Of a stretch of DNA of 42,711 bases, positions 10,603 through 21,156 are shown in pieces. Position 1 is the stretch's first letter, and each line of letters begins with the position of its first letter. The DNA comes from Tubiluchus corallicola (Eukaryota > Priapulida > Priapulimorpha > Priapulimorphida > Tubiluchidae), in assembly GCA_030141605.1 (NCBI GenBank), contig JAQGDQ010001397.1, forward strand, positions 1 through 42,711, given 5' to 3'. The notes below the pieces were generated by a model that was given only the letters and a program-made list of their open reading frames with translations, was not told the DNA's origin and did no database searches. Position numbers and translations under genes: made by a program.

Positions 10603-10697
10603 GTTTTGACCTCAGCTGGGCTTCGACTGTGCAGAACTCCGAAGCAAGTTTTTCTCCAGTAACCAGTGAACCAGTAAGTGAATTCACTTTATGTATG
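10603..10697 (+). CDS. Pentraxin N-terminal exon fragment N'' (spacer)
   Basis: The exon is 95 nt between TTGGTAG| and |GTGAGTAC. It reads FDLSWASTVQNSEASF, then PVSEFTLCM. It is clearly related to N' (FDLRWSG...PVSEFTWCM) but shorter at the 5' side. The sequence right after it is also related to the sequence after N' up to about 10985, so this is a duplicate of an exon plus part of its intron. Confidence 0.55.
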
Positions 10698-10895
10698 GTG
10701 AGTACGAACAGCCAATGATGTTTTAGCTCTTGTGTTAATGAAAATGTGTTAGACGTTTTCTAATTGTCAAATATGGACATACAAATAACTGGAACTTATT
10801 AAGAAAAGAAAGTTTATCAATATACCCTAATAAGCCTTCTCTTTTACAAAGGAGTTCAATTCCTATAAGTTCATTTTCAAACACCTAGTTATTTG

Positions 10896-10985
10896 TTACT
10901 GTATCAATTTCTTTTCTTCAGCCCTGCTTATTCATTACCTTTTTGACTTCTGTTAACTACTTAATTAGTACATAATAGGCTCTGT
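10896..10985 (+). repeat. 80 bp-family single unit in spacer
   Basis: TTACTGTATCAATTTCTTTT is followed by the CTGCTTATTCATTACC segment and TTAATTAGTACATAAT. One unit, carried along with the N'' duplication. Confidence 0.75.
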
Positions 10986-11008
10986 CCACCACTTGCTTCA
11001 ACATTGAT

Positions 11009-11221
11009 GGCAAATTCGCGTCATAGCAGTTGGAAGACCTGACATTTGAAGGAAGGACGATTTCTCCTAGCACCTGCCCATCTAAAGCATGAGGGATGTG
11101 TCTCCCTACTACACTAATAGAAGAACAAGTACAGTTTCTCGAAGATTTGATTTCTTGTTTGATACAGAACAATGAGTCAACTGCTAATCTACTAGATAAG
11201 CTAATTGACCTCGTTAAACAG
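11009..11221 (+). pseudogene. Pentraxin C-terminal exon C' plus helical tail, two stops
   Basis: In frame it reads GKFAS*QLEDLTFEG, SPSTCPSKA*GMCLP, then LIEEQVQFLEDLISCLIQ and NLLDKLIDLVKQ. It aligns with exon C (GNLISW..., TPIDCPVEE...QLCLD) and C''. A TAG (11024-11026) sits where the conserved W of exon C would be, and a TGA (11090-11092) lies before the second Cys. The tail is amphipathic with a leucine spacing suited to a helix. No acceptor AG is visible. Confidence 0.5.
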
Positions 11222-11332
11222 TAATATTACTGTTCCTTTTTGGCGTTGCTTCCATTTTCCATTATGATCAGTCGTTATGATATGAGTGAAACTTTAGGTG
11301 AAGGACCCGAGAGGAATGCTTAAAAAGTGATA

Positions 11333-12001
11333 CCGTATATACTCGCATATAAGCCTACATCGCATATAAGCCGACCCCCTAAAACTAATTTAAAATGACC
11401 AGTTTTTGCAAAAACCCGTATATAAGCCGACCATCAACTTGTCTAATTTTACTCCATACCCAATCAACAAAATTGATCCCTTTTTGTCACATTTTGTTAA
11501 TTGGGTATTTTTGGTTCATAGAAATTTTTTACTATAAAGATGTAAAATGCTTACTTTTATGTTACATACTAGAAGAAATTTTTGATATGAATAAAGAAGA
11601 AAATATTTTGTTTTCTATTTATTCACAAAAAATTATAACATTTCAGCGGCCTTTATCACTTGTAGCTTGAAGTCAGCAGTATAGGACATACGTTTTCTTT
11701 TTTCTCCAGGCATGGTGAGGTGCTCACGTTTGCCTCATTGGTTTGCTGTACCTCTATAAGCCACGTGACCCTCGTCTCCCCACGCGCTGCCTACCAATTG
11801 GCTGATGACGTCGGCTTCACCACTAGCTGTAGCTTGGCCCGCAACTGGTGACACACAGTGGTGTATTGCTAAATAAAAAGTAGGTGGACGGCTAGTGTCT
11901 GTCCTTGTGTTCATTTTGTTTCATGCGCATATAAGCCGACCCCCTGATTTCAGTATTGTATTTTATAGTTCTAAATTTGGCTTATATGCGAGTATATACG
12001 G
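11333..12001 (+). mobile_element. 669 bp TIR DNA transposon derivative
   Basis: The left end is CCGTATATACTCGCATATAA; the right end is its inverse (TTATATGCGAGTATATACGG). TA flanks both sides (11331-11332, 12002-12003). Subterminal ATATAAGCCGACC is repeated near both ends. There is no transposase frame. The TA target and end sequence fit a Tc1/mariner-pogo non-autonomous element. It sits only in the palindrome spacer, with no mirror copy, so it arrived after or outside the inverted duplication. Confidence 0.85.
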
Positions 12002-12115
12002 TAATATGCTCGTGTAAATTTTGCAAACAAAACAGGCAGAATAGTTTTTTATTACTGCTGTGTTACAGTTTGCAGTGGTTACTTCGTGTATATAATTTTG
12101 TGTGTTTTAAACCAG

Positions 12116-12220
12116 AATCGTACAGTGTTTCTGCTGGTGGCTTGTTGAAGATTGGACAAGGTTACACAGCAATCACTGATGTCATAATGACCACGTACTT
12201 GCTATCAACAGCTGAAATTG
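12116..12220 (+). CDS. Pentraxin exon B'' lacking the Ca-binding loop
   Basis: The exon is 105 nt between TTTTAAACCAG| and |GTACAAG, phase 1 to phase 1. It reads ESYSVSAGGLLKIGQ then GYTAITDVIMTTYLLSTAEI. It aligns with exon B but is shorter by 14 codons: the segment from EQD to SFM, which carries the calcium ligands, is absent. Frame, phase and splice borders are otherwise preserved. Confidence 0.6.
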
Positions 12221-12530
12221 GTACAAGTTTTTATTTTTCAAAGCTTTTTTTAACTGTACTAATTGCATGGACATTAAAGAAGCAACAAAAACCCTATCTA
12301 TACAATTTTTAAGTATGTGACAATGTAAAAAATTAATTTATTTCTATGTTAGCACAACCATATTTATGTAACACATTGCTTATTTACAGAAAATGTAGTT
12401 TTATTGTGCTCACACTACCAGCTTCTTACACTTCACTTAGAAGATGCGTGAGTTCAGCTCAGCAGAAAGTATAATTGGACAAAAATGTGTTTTTCAATTT
12501 TAGCTGACTTGTCTAAAACTTGGGTATAGG

Positions 12531-12665
12531 GCAATCTGATTAGTTGGAGCAAACCTTTCATCAAATTGGTTGGTTCTGCAACCATCGTTACTCCCAGCAC
12601 TTGTCCAGTTGAGGGAGCTAATGCACGACTGTGCCTTGAATCCACATTAACAAAAACAGAGGCAA
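12531..12665 (+). pseudogene. Pentraxin C-terminal exon C'' (probably broken acceptor)
   Basis: Reads GNLISWSKPFIKL (first G split), VTPSTCPVEGANARLCLES, then TLTKTEA. It is the closest relative of exon C. The upstream TATAG leaves one extra G, so joining to B'' shifts the frame. No clear donor follows. It lies 310 bp after B'', the same B-C order as in X but with a much shorter intron. Confidence 0.55.
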
Positions 12666-12686
12666 TTAGAGGCAATCAGTGGCAAT

Positions 12687-12898
12687 TAAATGCGTAGATC
12701 CAGCTTCTCGTGACTCTCGTTGGGCAATTTCACATGTAGCACTTTTACAGCATGCAGACCAAACAACTGATCATGCGCATATCTACAAAAGCAGTTTTCC
12801 AGGAGTGCGATTGATCGACTGACTGACTGACTGCTTCAATATATGACTTACTGACTAGCTTATTGACTTACAAATGTACACACTATGTCACTTTTTTG
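12687..12898 (+). repeat. 210 bp dispersed repeat, copy 2
   Basis: In direct orientation relative to 10395-10597, sharing GATCATGCGCATATCTACAA and the GACTGACTGACT run. It follows C'' directly. Confidence 0.85.
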
Positions 12899-12914
12899 TT
12901 GACCGACTGACTGA

Positions 12915-12933
12915 ATTATTATTAGTATTATTA

Positions 12934-13003
<70 letters not shown>
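12915..13003 (+). repeat. (ATT)n(ATC)n microsatellite
   Basis: Runs of ATT followed by about 14 ATC units, 80 bp upstream of exon A''. Confidence 0.95.
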
Positions 13004-13004
<1 letters not shown>

Positions 13005-13082
13005 TCCTATATGCAAAACATGTAGAATGTTCATGCACAAAATGCTTTTGAGGGTTTTTATAATCATTTATATGATTTACAG

Positions 13083-13195
13083 AACAATAGAGGGATTTCT
13101 CAACCTTGTGGAAGACGAGAAAGTTTGGCACAATTTGTGCCTCACTTAGAAAGCAATGGGAGACCTGAAAGTGTTCCTTGATGGGGTTTTGTTAG
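13083..13195 (+). pseudogene. Pentraxin signature exon A'' with nonsense at the signature Trp
   Basis: The exon is 113 nt between GATTTACAG| and |GTAAGTG, phase 2 to phase 1, exactly as exon A. It reads EDEKVWHNLCLT*KAMGDL, then KVFLDGVLLG. The family signature HxCx[ST]W predicts TGG where TAG stands (13147-13149), so one base change explains the stop. It lies downstream of B'' and C'', i.e. out of the normal N-D-A-B-C order. Confidence 0.65.
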
Positions 13196-13834
13196 GTAAG
13201 TGATGAAAAAAATAAGTGAACGTGCTATTTCTTCAACATGAGCTTGACTAGACAACATAGTTTAGATAATATGGCGGATGTCGGGAACGGCTGTTTGCTC
13301 ATTTTTGAAATTGATTTAATCGAAAATTCGGGACAACAAGGCTAGTGCTGAAATTTTGTCCCAAGTTCAAACACCTAATCTTCTTTTCTTACCCAAAATA
13401 AACACTAAATCACTCGTATTGTATCTTTCTACTGGGTCCTATTGTTTAGGTGAAGAAAGAACCCAAGAACAGATGATTAAAAGATATTAAGCAAAATTAG
13501 ATGATATTTACAATGAGATGATTAAGCAGATCTGAATAAAAGTTTTTGATATGAATAAGTGGGTGTTTGAAAATCTTTAGGATTGTAGGCATTTATTCTT
13601 TAGTGGAATGTTATGGGTATAAAGTTAAAATGTTTTTATTAATAAGTTATAGTTATTTGTATGTGTTGTATTTGATAATTATAAAAGTTAATGATTTTAT
13701 TAATTAATAAAATAGTAAAAATAATTGGTGTTAGTAATTTTAATAATAATAAAGTGAATTAATTAATGGTTAATTGGTTAATGGATAATAATTGATTGGA
13801 GTTATGACAGTGAATAATAGTTGAGGTCAAAATA
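13196..13834 (+). other. AT-rich remainder of spacer
   Basis: No exon seen. Rich in TTAATTAAT-type words (13620-13800). A patch at 13260-13340 (GGCGGATGTCGGGAACGG) is less AT-rich, but no family is recognised. Confidence 0.5.
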
Positions 13835-14040
13835 AAATTGACAAAGTGTGTAAATTTGTAAGTCAATAAGCTAGTCATTAAGTCATTTATTGAGGGAGTC
13901 AGTCAGTGAGTCGATGAATTACACTCCTGGGAAACTGATTTTGTAGATATGCGCATGATAAGTTGTGCTGTAACAGTGTTACATATGAAATTGCCCAACG
14001 AGAGTCTCAAACACCAGTGGGATCTGCGCATTTACTCAGC
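13835..14040 (-). repeat. 210 bp dispersed repeat, copy 3
   Basis: Inverted relative to the other two copies; shares TTGTAGATATGCGCATGAT and CCCAACGAGAG. It is the inner end of the right arm. Confidence 0.85.
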
Positions 14041-14060
14041 TACAATTTAAATTTACTTAC

Positions 14061-14193
14061 ATGCTAGTTCTCATGTAGTTGTTACATAGAGGTTAAATCA
14101 CCGTCGTTCAATTTCAGGGTCACCGGAAATTGTTTGAGCATAGATGAACGCGTCAGTTGGTCCAAATATGATAGTAGGATGAGGCTTTAACCA
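14061..14193 (-). pseudogene. Pentraxin exon D', frameshifted (right arm)
   Basis: Between ATCGTAG| and |GTAAGTAA on the minus strand. It reads WLKPHPTIIFGPT, FIYAQTISGDPEIERR and then a TGA, the same break as the left arm. It is 133 nt against 126, so further indels have built up near its 3' end. Confidence 0.55.
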
Positions 14194-14339
14194 CTACGAT
14201 AAAATAAAATAGATATTAGCAATAATGTGTCCATTTGTCAACTCATTAACATAAACAACAACATTAGATTATGTATGTTTTAGGGAGACCAGGGAAGCTG
14301 CAGCTTATAGGGGTCGCCCAGTGGGCAGTGTGATGATGT

Positions 14340-14920
14340 TTAAGTTAGTAAGTAAGTAAGTAAGTAAGTTTGTTAATTTATCACCATTTTTAAAATAGCA
14401 AAATACACAACAAAGTGATTTATAAATCTCTGTACAACATACAATAATATTACAAAGTGCAAAAGTGATTATTGATTAGCGGTGAAAGGGTGGGGAAAGA
14501 ACTTTAAGTTATCGAGGTCAGCCACCCTCTCAATAAGACATTTAATAAGACAATTATGACAGTTTATAACTAAAATTTTGTAAACTTTTAAAGCTTGTGG
14601 TTAATATTTTAGTAAAATAAACAGAGATTTTATTGTAATGGTTATTTTTCCTGTTCTGAGGAGTATAGCGCTCTTGTGAGAATGCTAACATCAGTTGATG
14701 ATAATTTGTGATAGACACTTTCACTTCGCTAACAGCTTTACATTCATGGCTGACGTCTTTTGTTCGAAATAAAGTCATTTTTAAAAGTAGAAATACTTCT
14801 TCTTCTTCATTTGACAAACGGAAATAATGCGCTGTTGCCAGACGCAGTCTCACTTTTGAGAGTTCTTGATCGATATATGGATCGCGGATCGGATTGTTTC
14901 TGATTTCAGATCTTATGCTC
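14340..14920 (-). other. Right-arm intron, diverged mirror of 9540-10080
   Basis: Carries (AAGT)n at 14344-14370 and the reverse of the segment described for the left arm. No exon seen. Confidence 0.5.
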
Positions 14921-14984
14921 GATTCAACTGACTCTGTATTTTTATTACAAACATTTATAGTTAAAAATTACACAACTTTATTAA

Positions 14985-15171
14985 AACTTTTACATTATAA
15001 AAGTTAAAATCATGCCAAACGTTTCGACTGGCTGCTGCTGTCATCATCAGTGGTAAATTTACAAACATACAACCAGTTTATATAGGCAGAGCCTATTATG
15101 CCACTAATTAAGTAGTTAACAGAAGCCAAATAGGTAATAATTAAGCAGACCTGTAGAAAAGAAATTGATAT
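14985..15171 (-). repeat. 80 bp-family unit with hammerhead-like tail (right arm)
   Basis: On the minus strand: repeat unit, CTATATAAACTGGTTGTATG, then the motif at 15015-15053, then AATAAAGTTGTGTAA. This copy keeps the core better than the left-arm copy. Confidence 0.7.
15015..15053 (-). ncRNA. Hammerhead-ribozyme-like motif (minimal type I), copy 1
   Basis: On the minus strand: CCA, CTGATGA, an extra T, GAC...GTC (stem II), GAA, AC-GT (a 2 bp stem III without loop), T, TGG. CCA and TGG can pair as stem I. The invariant boxes CTGATGA and GAA(A) are present in the right order. Against it: the T inserted after CTGATGA, a weak GUU cleavage triplet and short stems. Minimal hammerheads that work as dimers are known from Penelope-like elements and retrozymes. 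Activity is unknown. Confidence 0.35.
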
Positions 15172-15380
15172 AGTAAGTGTTTGAAAATAAACTTAAAGGA
15201 ATCGAACTGCTTTGTACATTAAGAGAAGGCTTATTAGTGCACATAGGTAAACTTTCTTTTATTAATAAGTCCCTGTTATTTGTATGTCTGTATTTGTTAA
15301 TTAAAAAACGTCCAACACATTTTTAACTCGAGAAATGAGATGCACAAAGAGTTAAAACATCGTTGGCTGTTTATACTCAC

Positions 15381-15517
15381 CATACACGTTGTCAATTCCG
15401 TAACCGGATCGTGCATCTTCGAAAGAAAATATGCACTGGTGAAAAGCAGAAACGGATCAATGGGTATTCCTGACCATCTGAGGTCAAAACCTCCTAAGCT
15501 GTCACAAGGTACGAGCT
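15381..15517 (-). CDS. Pentraxin N-terminal exon N' (right arm)
   Basis: The exon is 137 nt between TTTTTACAG| and |GTGAGTAT. It reads LVPCDSLGGFDLRWSGIPID, then YFLSKMHDPVTELTTCM. It differs from the left-arm partner at many residues and by two extra codons, yet the frame, phase and both splice sites are kept. Confidence 0.7.
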
Positions 15518-15787
15518 CTGTAAAAAGATATCGTAAAATAAATAGGGGACAATCTGGGGGGATGAAATTTTAATTTATTAATTAATAAAATAATCATCTT
15601 GATAGTGTTAGTAATGATCACAGTTTATATTTTACAGTATTATTTAATCACATTGTGCTTATTAATGCATATTTAGACATATCTATATAATGTTTACACC
15701 TTCTGTGTAAGGTAGATTATTTTTCGTATATATTGGACCAATATGTAAAAATTTTAATAGAACATCTTTTGCAAAAGCTTGATTACA

Positions 15788-16150
15788 GCAAAACCGGACC
15801 CAGTCTGAAACTGTAGGCCAAAACAAAACAAAGTCTTTAAAATATAGAAAGGAAACACTATTTTTTCAAGAATGACTAACGTGAAAGAATTATTACCACA
15901 TAAACAAATTTCGCACCAACTTGCGCGCATTTCACCCCTCGCTAATTAGACGATTTTTTGCGCCTGCCTCTTGGAAATGCATTAAACAAAAAATGGATGC
16001 TGTGCTTCCCTGTTAAGATGTGTTAGTTTGTATGACTACACATTTGACAGCTCATGCATGAGCACAGAGGTAAATTTGGAAAATGATTTTATCTTAAAAC
16101 TTGCCTAGTTTTAGTATCACAAACTGAACATCTTACAGTAGCACTGTACT
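15788..16150 (+). repeat. 360 bp dispersed repeat, right-arm copy
   Basis: Partner of 8299-8669. It runs from GCAAAACCG to TTACAGTAGCACTGTACTT. A third copy outside the palindrome is at 32737-33096. Confidence 0.75.
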
Positions 16151-17193
16151 TTTGCTTTTACAAACATGTGCAACAAGCTCATGGAAATTTTTTGCTGTTG
16201 AAAATGATGTTAGTTTGTGACGTCATCAATAGTTGGGCTGGCATGTCATTAATTAAGATCTTAATGAATTATTTAAATTATCAGAAATGCTTTTGCAATA
16301 TTAATTGTGTTAAAATGCATACTTTTTATTGGATTTGGAAATGGGCTAGTATATGAAAAATTATCCTGTCTTCCTTTAATATCCAGAAGATCTTATTCCA
16401 GGCAGCAGTTTTGATGCAGAGATTTAGATTCTTCAGGGAACCCAATACATACCCGGCCCTCCATTAATTCAGCAGTAAAATGTCTTGGCACTGGAACTCA
16501 TCTTATTATGGCTGGCTTGAAGGCTCTAATTATGACACTTATGAAGCATCGTAAGATGTAATTCATCCCTGATAATTTAGGAAAATCTCCTTGGACTTAC
16601 TATTCACCCGACTGTCTCCCCGCAGGTTTTAGGGTGCTTTAGTTAAGCAGACGACCCTTTTGACCAATGGCACAGTAGCATTAGAATCATTAGAATCAGC
16701 AGAAGCGTGCAATACAAGTCGTTCACTACTATTATACTGCGAAATCATATCTTCTATTTTAGTCAGTTAGAATGCAATTTTTTTCTAATATTGGACAAAA
16801 AATGCTTCGTGGGGGAAGTAGGTTTCTCCCCCTCTCTCGTTGTCTGCAAAAAAGAAGGTGTTACTTGTAATCAATTAGGGCCTGTCTCATTAAGACATAT
16901 TTTTCTTACCGTTTTCTAATGTCTCATGAGCTTCCCTGACCTTAGAAGGTTAAGAAGCGCAAAATTGTCAGAGTATTGACCATCAGTTCCAGTACTTAAT
17001 ATCAGCAGAAGCGTCAGAACCTGAAAATATTAATGATTTAGCAAGAGGCCAAAATTAATATGATATGATTATGATATTATAAGTACAACTACACATTTTA
17101 CAAAATGTAGTTACGAATATTTGAAAAAGAAGCATAAAGACATCTATTTTATTTTATTTTTATTTATTTATTTATTTATTTATAATACAAATA
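16151..17193 (-). other. Right-arm intronic stretch
   Basis: Mirror of 7258-8298. Open frames at 16168-16356 and 16707-16919 are not recognised. It ends in the TTTATT microsatellite next to the local palindrome. Confidence 0.5.
16476..16550 (+). CDS. Candidate short W/Y-rich exon (right arm)
   Basis: Mirror of 7901-7975: AGCAG| and |GTAAGATG bound a 75 nt open frame starting KMSWHWNSSYYGWLEG. On this strand it lies 0.8 kb upstream of a C-type-lectin half-exon. Weak. Confidence 0.25.
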
Positions 17194-17361
17194 AAGCTAG
17201 ATTTGTTCAGCATACCTCAAACAATTCAAATCAGTTTTGCAGAGGGTTACCCAAGCTAGCTTTGTTCAGCATACACATGACATTTCAAAACTTTTTAGTC
17301 ATGAAACGCTAAGACTATTCTTTTACCAATCGTAACATTAACATTTTCTGGCATTGTGCAG

Positions 17362-17543
17362 TTTTGCCCTATTGGATACGAAGCGCATCTGGGATTCTGC
17401 TACAAATTTCACGGGTCACCTGAGAGCCATTTAGCTGCTCATGGTATCTGCGCCTCCGAAGGTGGAACACTGGCTAAGATTGACACTGATTGCAAGAGGG
17501 ACTCTCTGTCAAAATTGATTCGTCCGGAGCCTGAATCAGAAAG
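17362..17543 (+). CDS. C-type lectin-like half-exon (copy 3 of 4)
   Basis: Same sequence and borders as 6410-6591, in the plus sense, inside the right local palindrome. Confidence 0.78.
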
Positions 17544-17705
17544 GTAAATTAATGTCTGTCCTGTGTTATCTTTCTTACAAGTGGCTGAGGATGTGTTTAT
17601 CTTTTGCTGAAAGCAAGGGAGAAAAACGAAGAAGGAATGGAAAGAGACACAGAAAGGAGGGTGTAAATGCAAGGGGAAGGGGAAAAAAGTGCAAGTGTGA
17701 CAGAG

Positions 17706-17894
<189 letters not shown>

Positions 17895-17958
17895 AGGGAT
17901 GTGTTATACATCCTCAGCCACTTGTAAGAAAGATAACACAGGACAGACATTAATTTAC

Positions 17959-18140
17959 CTTTCTGATTCAGGCTCCGGACGAATCAATTTTGACAGAGAG
18001 TCCCTCTTGCAATCAGTGTCAATCTTAGCCAGTGTTCCACCTTCGGAGGCGCAGATACCATGAGCAGCTAAATGGCTCTCAGGTGACCCGTGAAATTTGT
18101 AGCAGAATCCCAGATGCGCTTCGTATCCAATAGGGCAAAA
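17959..18140 (-). CDS. C-type lectin-like half-exon (copy 4 of 4)
   Basis: Same sequence and borders as 6410-6591, on the minus strand. Reading leftwards it precedes the N' exon at 15381-15517, the same CTLD-then-pentraxin order as on the left arm's plus strand. Confidence 0.78.
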
Positions 18141-18219
18141 CTGCACAATGCCAGAAAATGTTAATGTTACGATTGGTAAAAGAATAGTCTTAGCGTTTCA
18201 TGACTAAAAAGTTTTGAAA

Positions 18220-19216
18220 TGTCATGTGTATGCTGAACAAAGCTAGCTTGGGTAACCCTCTGCAAAACTGATTTGAATTGTTTGAGGTATGCTGAACAAA
18301 TCTAGCTTCGGTAACCCTCTGCAAAGCTGTTTTGAATTGTCTTGGGTGTACTGAACAAAGCTAGCTTGGGTAACCCTCTGCAAAACTGATTTGAATTGTT
18401 TGAGGTATGCCGAACAAATCTAGCTTGGGTAACCCTCTGCAAAGCTGTTTTGAATTGTTCGAGGTATATTGAACTAATCTAGCTTGGGTAACCCTCTGCA
18501 AAACTGATTTGAATTGTCTGAGGTATGCTGAACAAAGCTGGCTTGGGTAACCCTCCGCAAAACTGATTTGAATTGTTTGAGGTATGCTGAACAAAATCTA
18601 GCTTGGGTAACCCTCTGCAAAACTGATTTGAATTGTTTGAGGTAAGCTGAACAAAAGCTAGCTTGGGTAACCCTCTGCAAAACTGATTTGAATTGTCTGA
18701 GGTATGCTGAACAAAGCTAGCTTGGGTAACCCTCTGCAAAACTGATTTGAATTGTCTGAGGTATGCTGAACAAAGCTAGCTTGGGTAACCCTCTGCAATG
18801 CTGATTTGAATTGTCTGAGGTATACTGAACAAAAGCTAGCTTGGGTAACCCTCTGCAAAACTGATTTGAATTGTTTGAGGTATGCTGAACAAAAGCTAGC
18901 TTGGGTAACCCTCTGCAAAACTGATTTGAATTGTTTGAGGTATGCTGAACAAAAGCTAGCTTGGGTAACCCTCTGCAAAGCTGTTATGAATTGTCCTAGG
19001 TATACAGAATAAACCTAGCTTGGGTAACCCTCTGCAAAGCTGTTTTGAATTGTTTGAGGTATGCTGAACAAAGCTAGCTTGGGTAACCCTCTGCAATGCT
19101 GATTTGAATTGTCCTAGGTATACAGAATAAACCTAGCTTGGGTAATCCTCTGCAAAGCTGTTTTGAATTGTCTGAGGTATACTGAACAAAGCTAGCTTGG
19201 GTGATCCCCTGCAAAA
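18220..19216 (-). repeat. 59 bp minisatellite, right arm
   Basis: Reverse complement of 5334-6330 with the same number and order of unit variants (for example the GGTAACCCTCCGC variant unit). The arms therefore shared this array very recently. Confidence 0.95.
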
Positions 19217-20870
19217 TGTCAACAATTTTTGTAGATGGTAAAGTTTGTAGATCGAATCCTTAATTTTTATAAAAGTGTGAAGTTTTAGGCTTAATTGGTT
19301 TTCAAAAATTGTTCAATTGAATGCTTTGTTCAAGTCGAAAAATTATGATTAGACGCAAAATTCATTCAATTTGACCTTTGACCTAAAGTGTGTTAATTTT
19401 TATCAAATTCATAAGTCACAGTGACTTAACAACAGCTCACAGATAAGATAAACTATGGATATATTTTTAGTGTAACAATTCAAGTAATTTCATATCCATT
19501 TTACTAGGATTTGAGCATTTTTGAAATTTGGCTCCCATTAACGAACAATAGTGAGTGTCAGGGAACATTAGGATTGCTCCTCTACTAGATTATGCACTTG
19601 TCATTGTGACAACAGCTTTCTTAAAGGGATGGTTCTTTAAAGTAAAAAAGACCAGAGAAGACTAGAGTAAAAATAGAGAAAAAGTCTTAATGTTATCATT
19701 AGCTGGATAAAGTAGAGCGTGCTAGCATTTTATGTAGCACTATTAAGCCTTTTCACAGTTCCAGTGAATGATAATGATCGTGAAGAGTTCAGAGGCTAAG
19801 TGTACTAGACAACGCATTTGTGTACACTTGACAACGCCTCGCAGCCTATGGTGTTGTAATAGTAACAGTTTTAACAGCTAGCTAGAAAATTGCCTAGTTC
19901 ATTTTTTCTTGTTCCCAAGCAAGATACTGCTAGTAATCACTCTTCGCACAGACTAATGCATAGTTAAGTAAAGTCCACGTAAAACAACTGAAGTTACTGA
20001 ATTGATGCAGCAGACGGCATTGCTTTACCCACACGTCACGTGACATTTGTAGTAAAGATGCATTGCTGCGGTACACCTTACCTTGACGTACAGCAACTGT
20101 GCGTGCACATCAGTGAAAAGGCTTATTACAGTACTCATGCACATTCAAATTCAATGCATAATGCATTCTTAGCACATCTATGCACATAGCAAAATGCTGT
20201 GATTATGATTTTAAGAATGACGTGAAAGTAAACCAACATCAATTTCTGTTTCTAGTTTGTGTAACATCTCACAAAACTACAAGAGGTTACGATACAGTCA
20301 TTTTAATTTTGTAGCTTCTACTGAACTATTAATTGCTTAACAAATATTGCTGGAAGTTTGTGACACAATGTTTCCATCTCGGTATTTTACTATTTTCTGA
20401 TAACGTGAAACCTTTCTGACAATATTATTGCTAAAAACTGAGTGCTGCCTCACTACTAGCTTTTCTAATAAAGCTGAGACAAAAAAGGTTGGTTACATGC
20501 CATGATTTACCATACTTACAGCTATTGGCCAAGAATCAGAGCAACAACTTCTGAAATGTTCTGTGAAGTGTTTAGAGCATTGTATAGCAATCCCCGCTGC
20601 TTACTCACAAAAAACAAATTTTTGTCCAATAAAAATGGCCAGTTAGATCCACGATTTTGCGAAATGGTTTGAGAAATTTTTTGATTTTCATTAGGAGTTA
20701 TGTTAATTTTACTCCTAGACTTTTTAAGAGCTGGCGCCTGTCTTCACAGAGTTTTGGCTCAGCTTAATAATAATTACAAATTGCAAGAAAGTCAATGCTG
20801 GGCCTCGATTTGAACTGGTGCCCACGGGATGAATGTAATGACAAGTGATCTTGTGAATTTCTGTAAAATA
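19217..20870 (-). other. Non-coding stretch of right arm
   Basis: Mirror of 3680-5333, with single-base differences (e.g. TTTGAGCATTTTTG against TTTGAGTATTTTTG). It holds the second copy of the 380 bp TIR element. Confidence 0.6.
19745..20124 (-). mobile_element. 380 bp TIR element, right arm
   Basis: Inverted copy of 4426-4805 with the same AAT flanks; duplicated with the palindrome rather than inserted separately. Confidence 0.55.
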
Positions 20871-21156
20871 TAGTAAGTCCCTGCTTAACGACTTCCCGTT
20901 TAGCAAATTTTCGTTTTAATGATGCTGAACATTTGACACCTTTTAAGAAAGCAGAAAGAAATTAATTAGCAGAACCCATAACGAAACTCATAAAATGTTT
21001 AATTTATATGATTTAAACAGCATTGATTTTTGCCTCAGAAACGTATCTGAATTTTTTTGCGTTTTTTTCTATGAAGTTTTGGTTTCACTTAACGACATTT
21101 CGCTTAACGTCGTGTTTTGCTGAAACGTATTAGCATCGTTAAGCGAGGACTTACTG
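20871..21156 (-). mobile_element. pogo/Tigger-like MITE, right arm
   Basis: Inverted copy of 3394-3679, apparently identical, about 80 bp inside the palindrome's outer end. Confidence 0.8.

Noticed and set aside
16381-16500. EPN word in a frame upstream of the candidate exon (FREPNTYP), suggestive of the mannose-type CTLD site
   Set aside because: A stop follows within a few codons, there is no WND, and the strand arrangement does not fit a CTLD second half.
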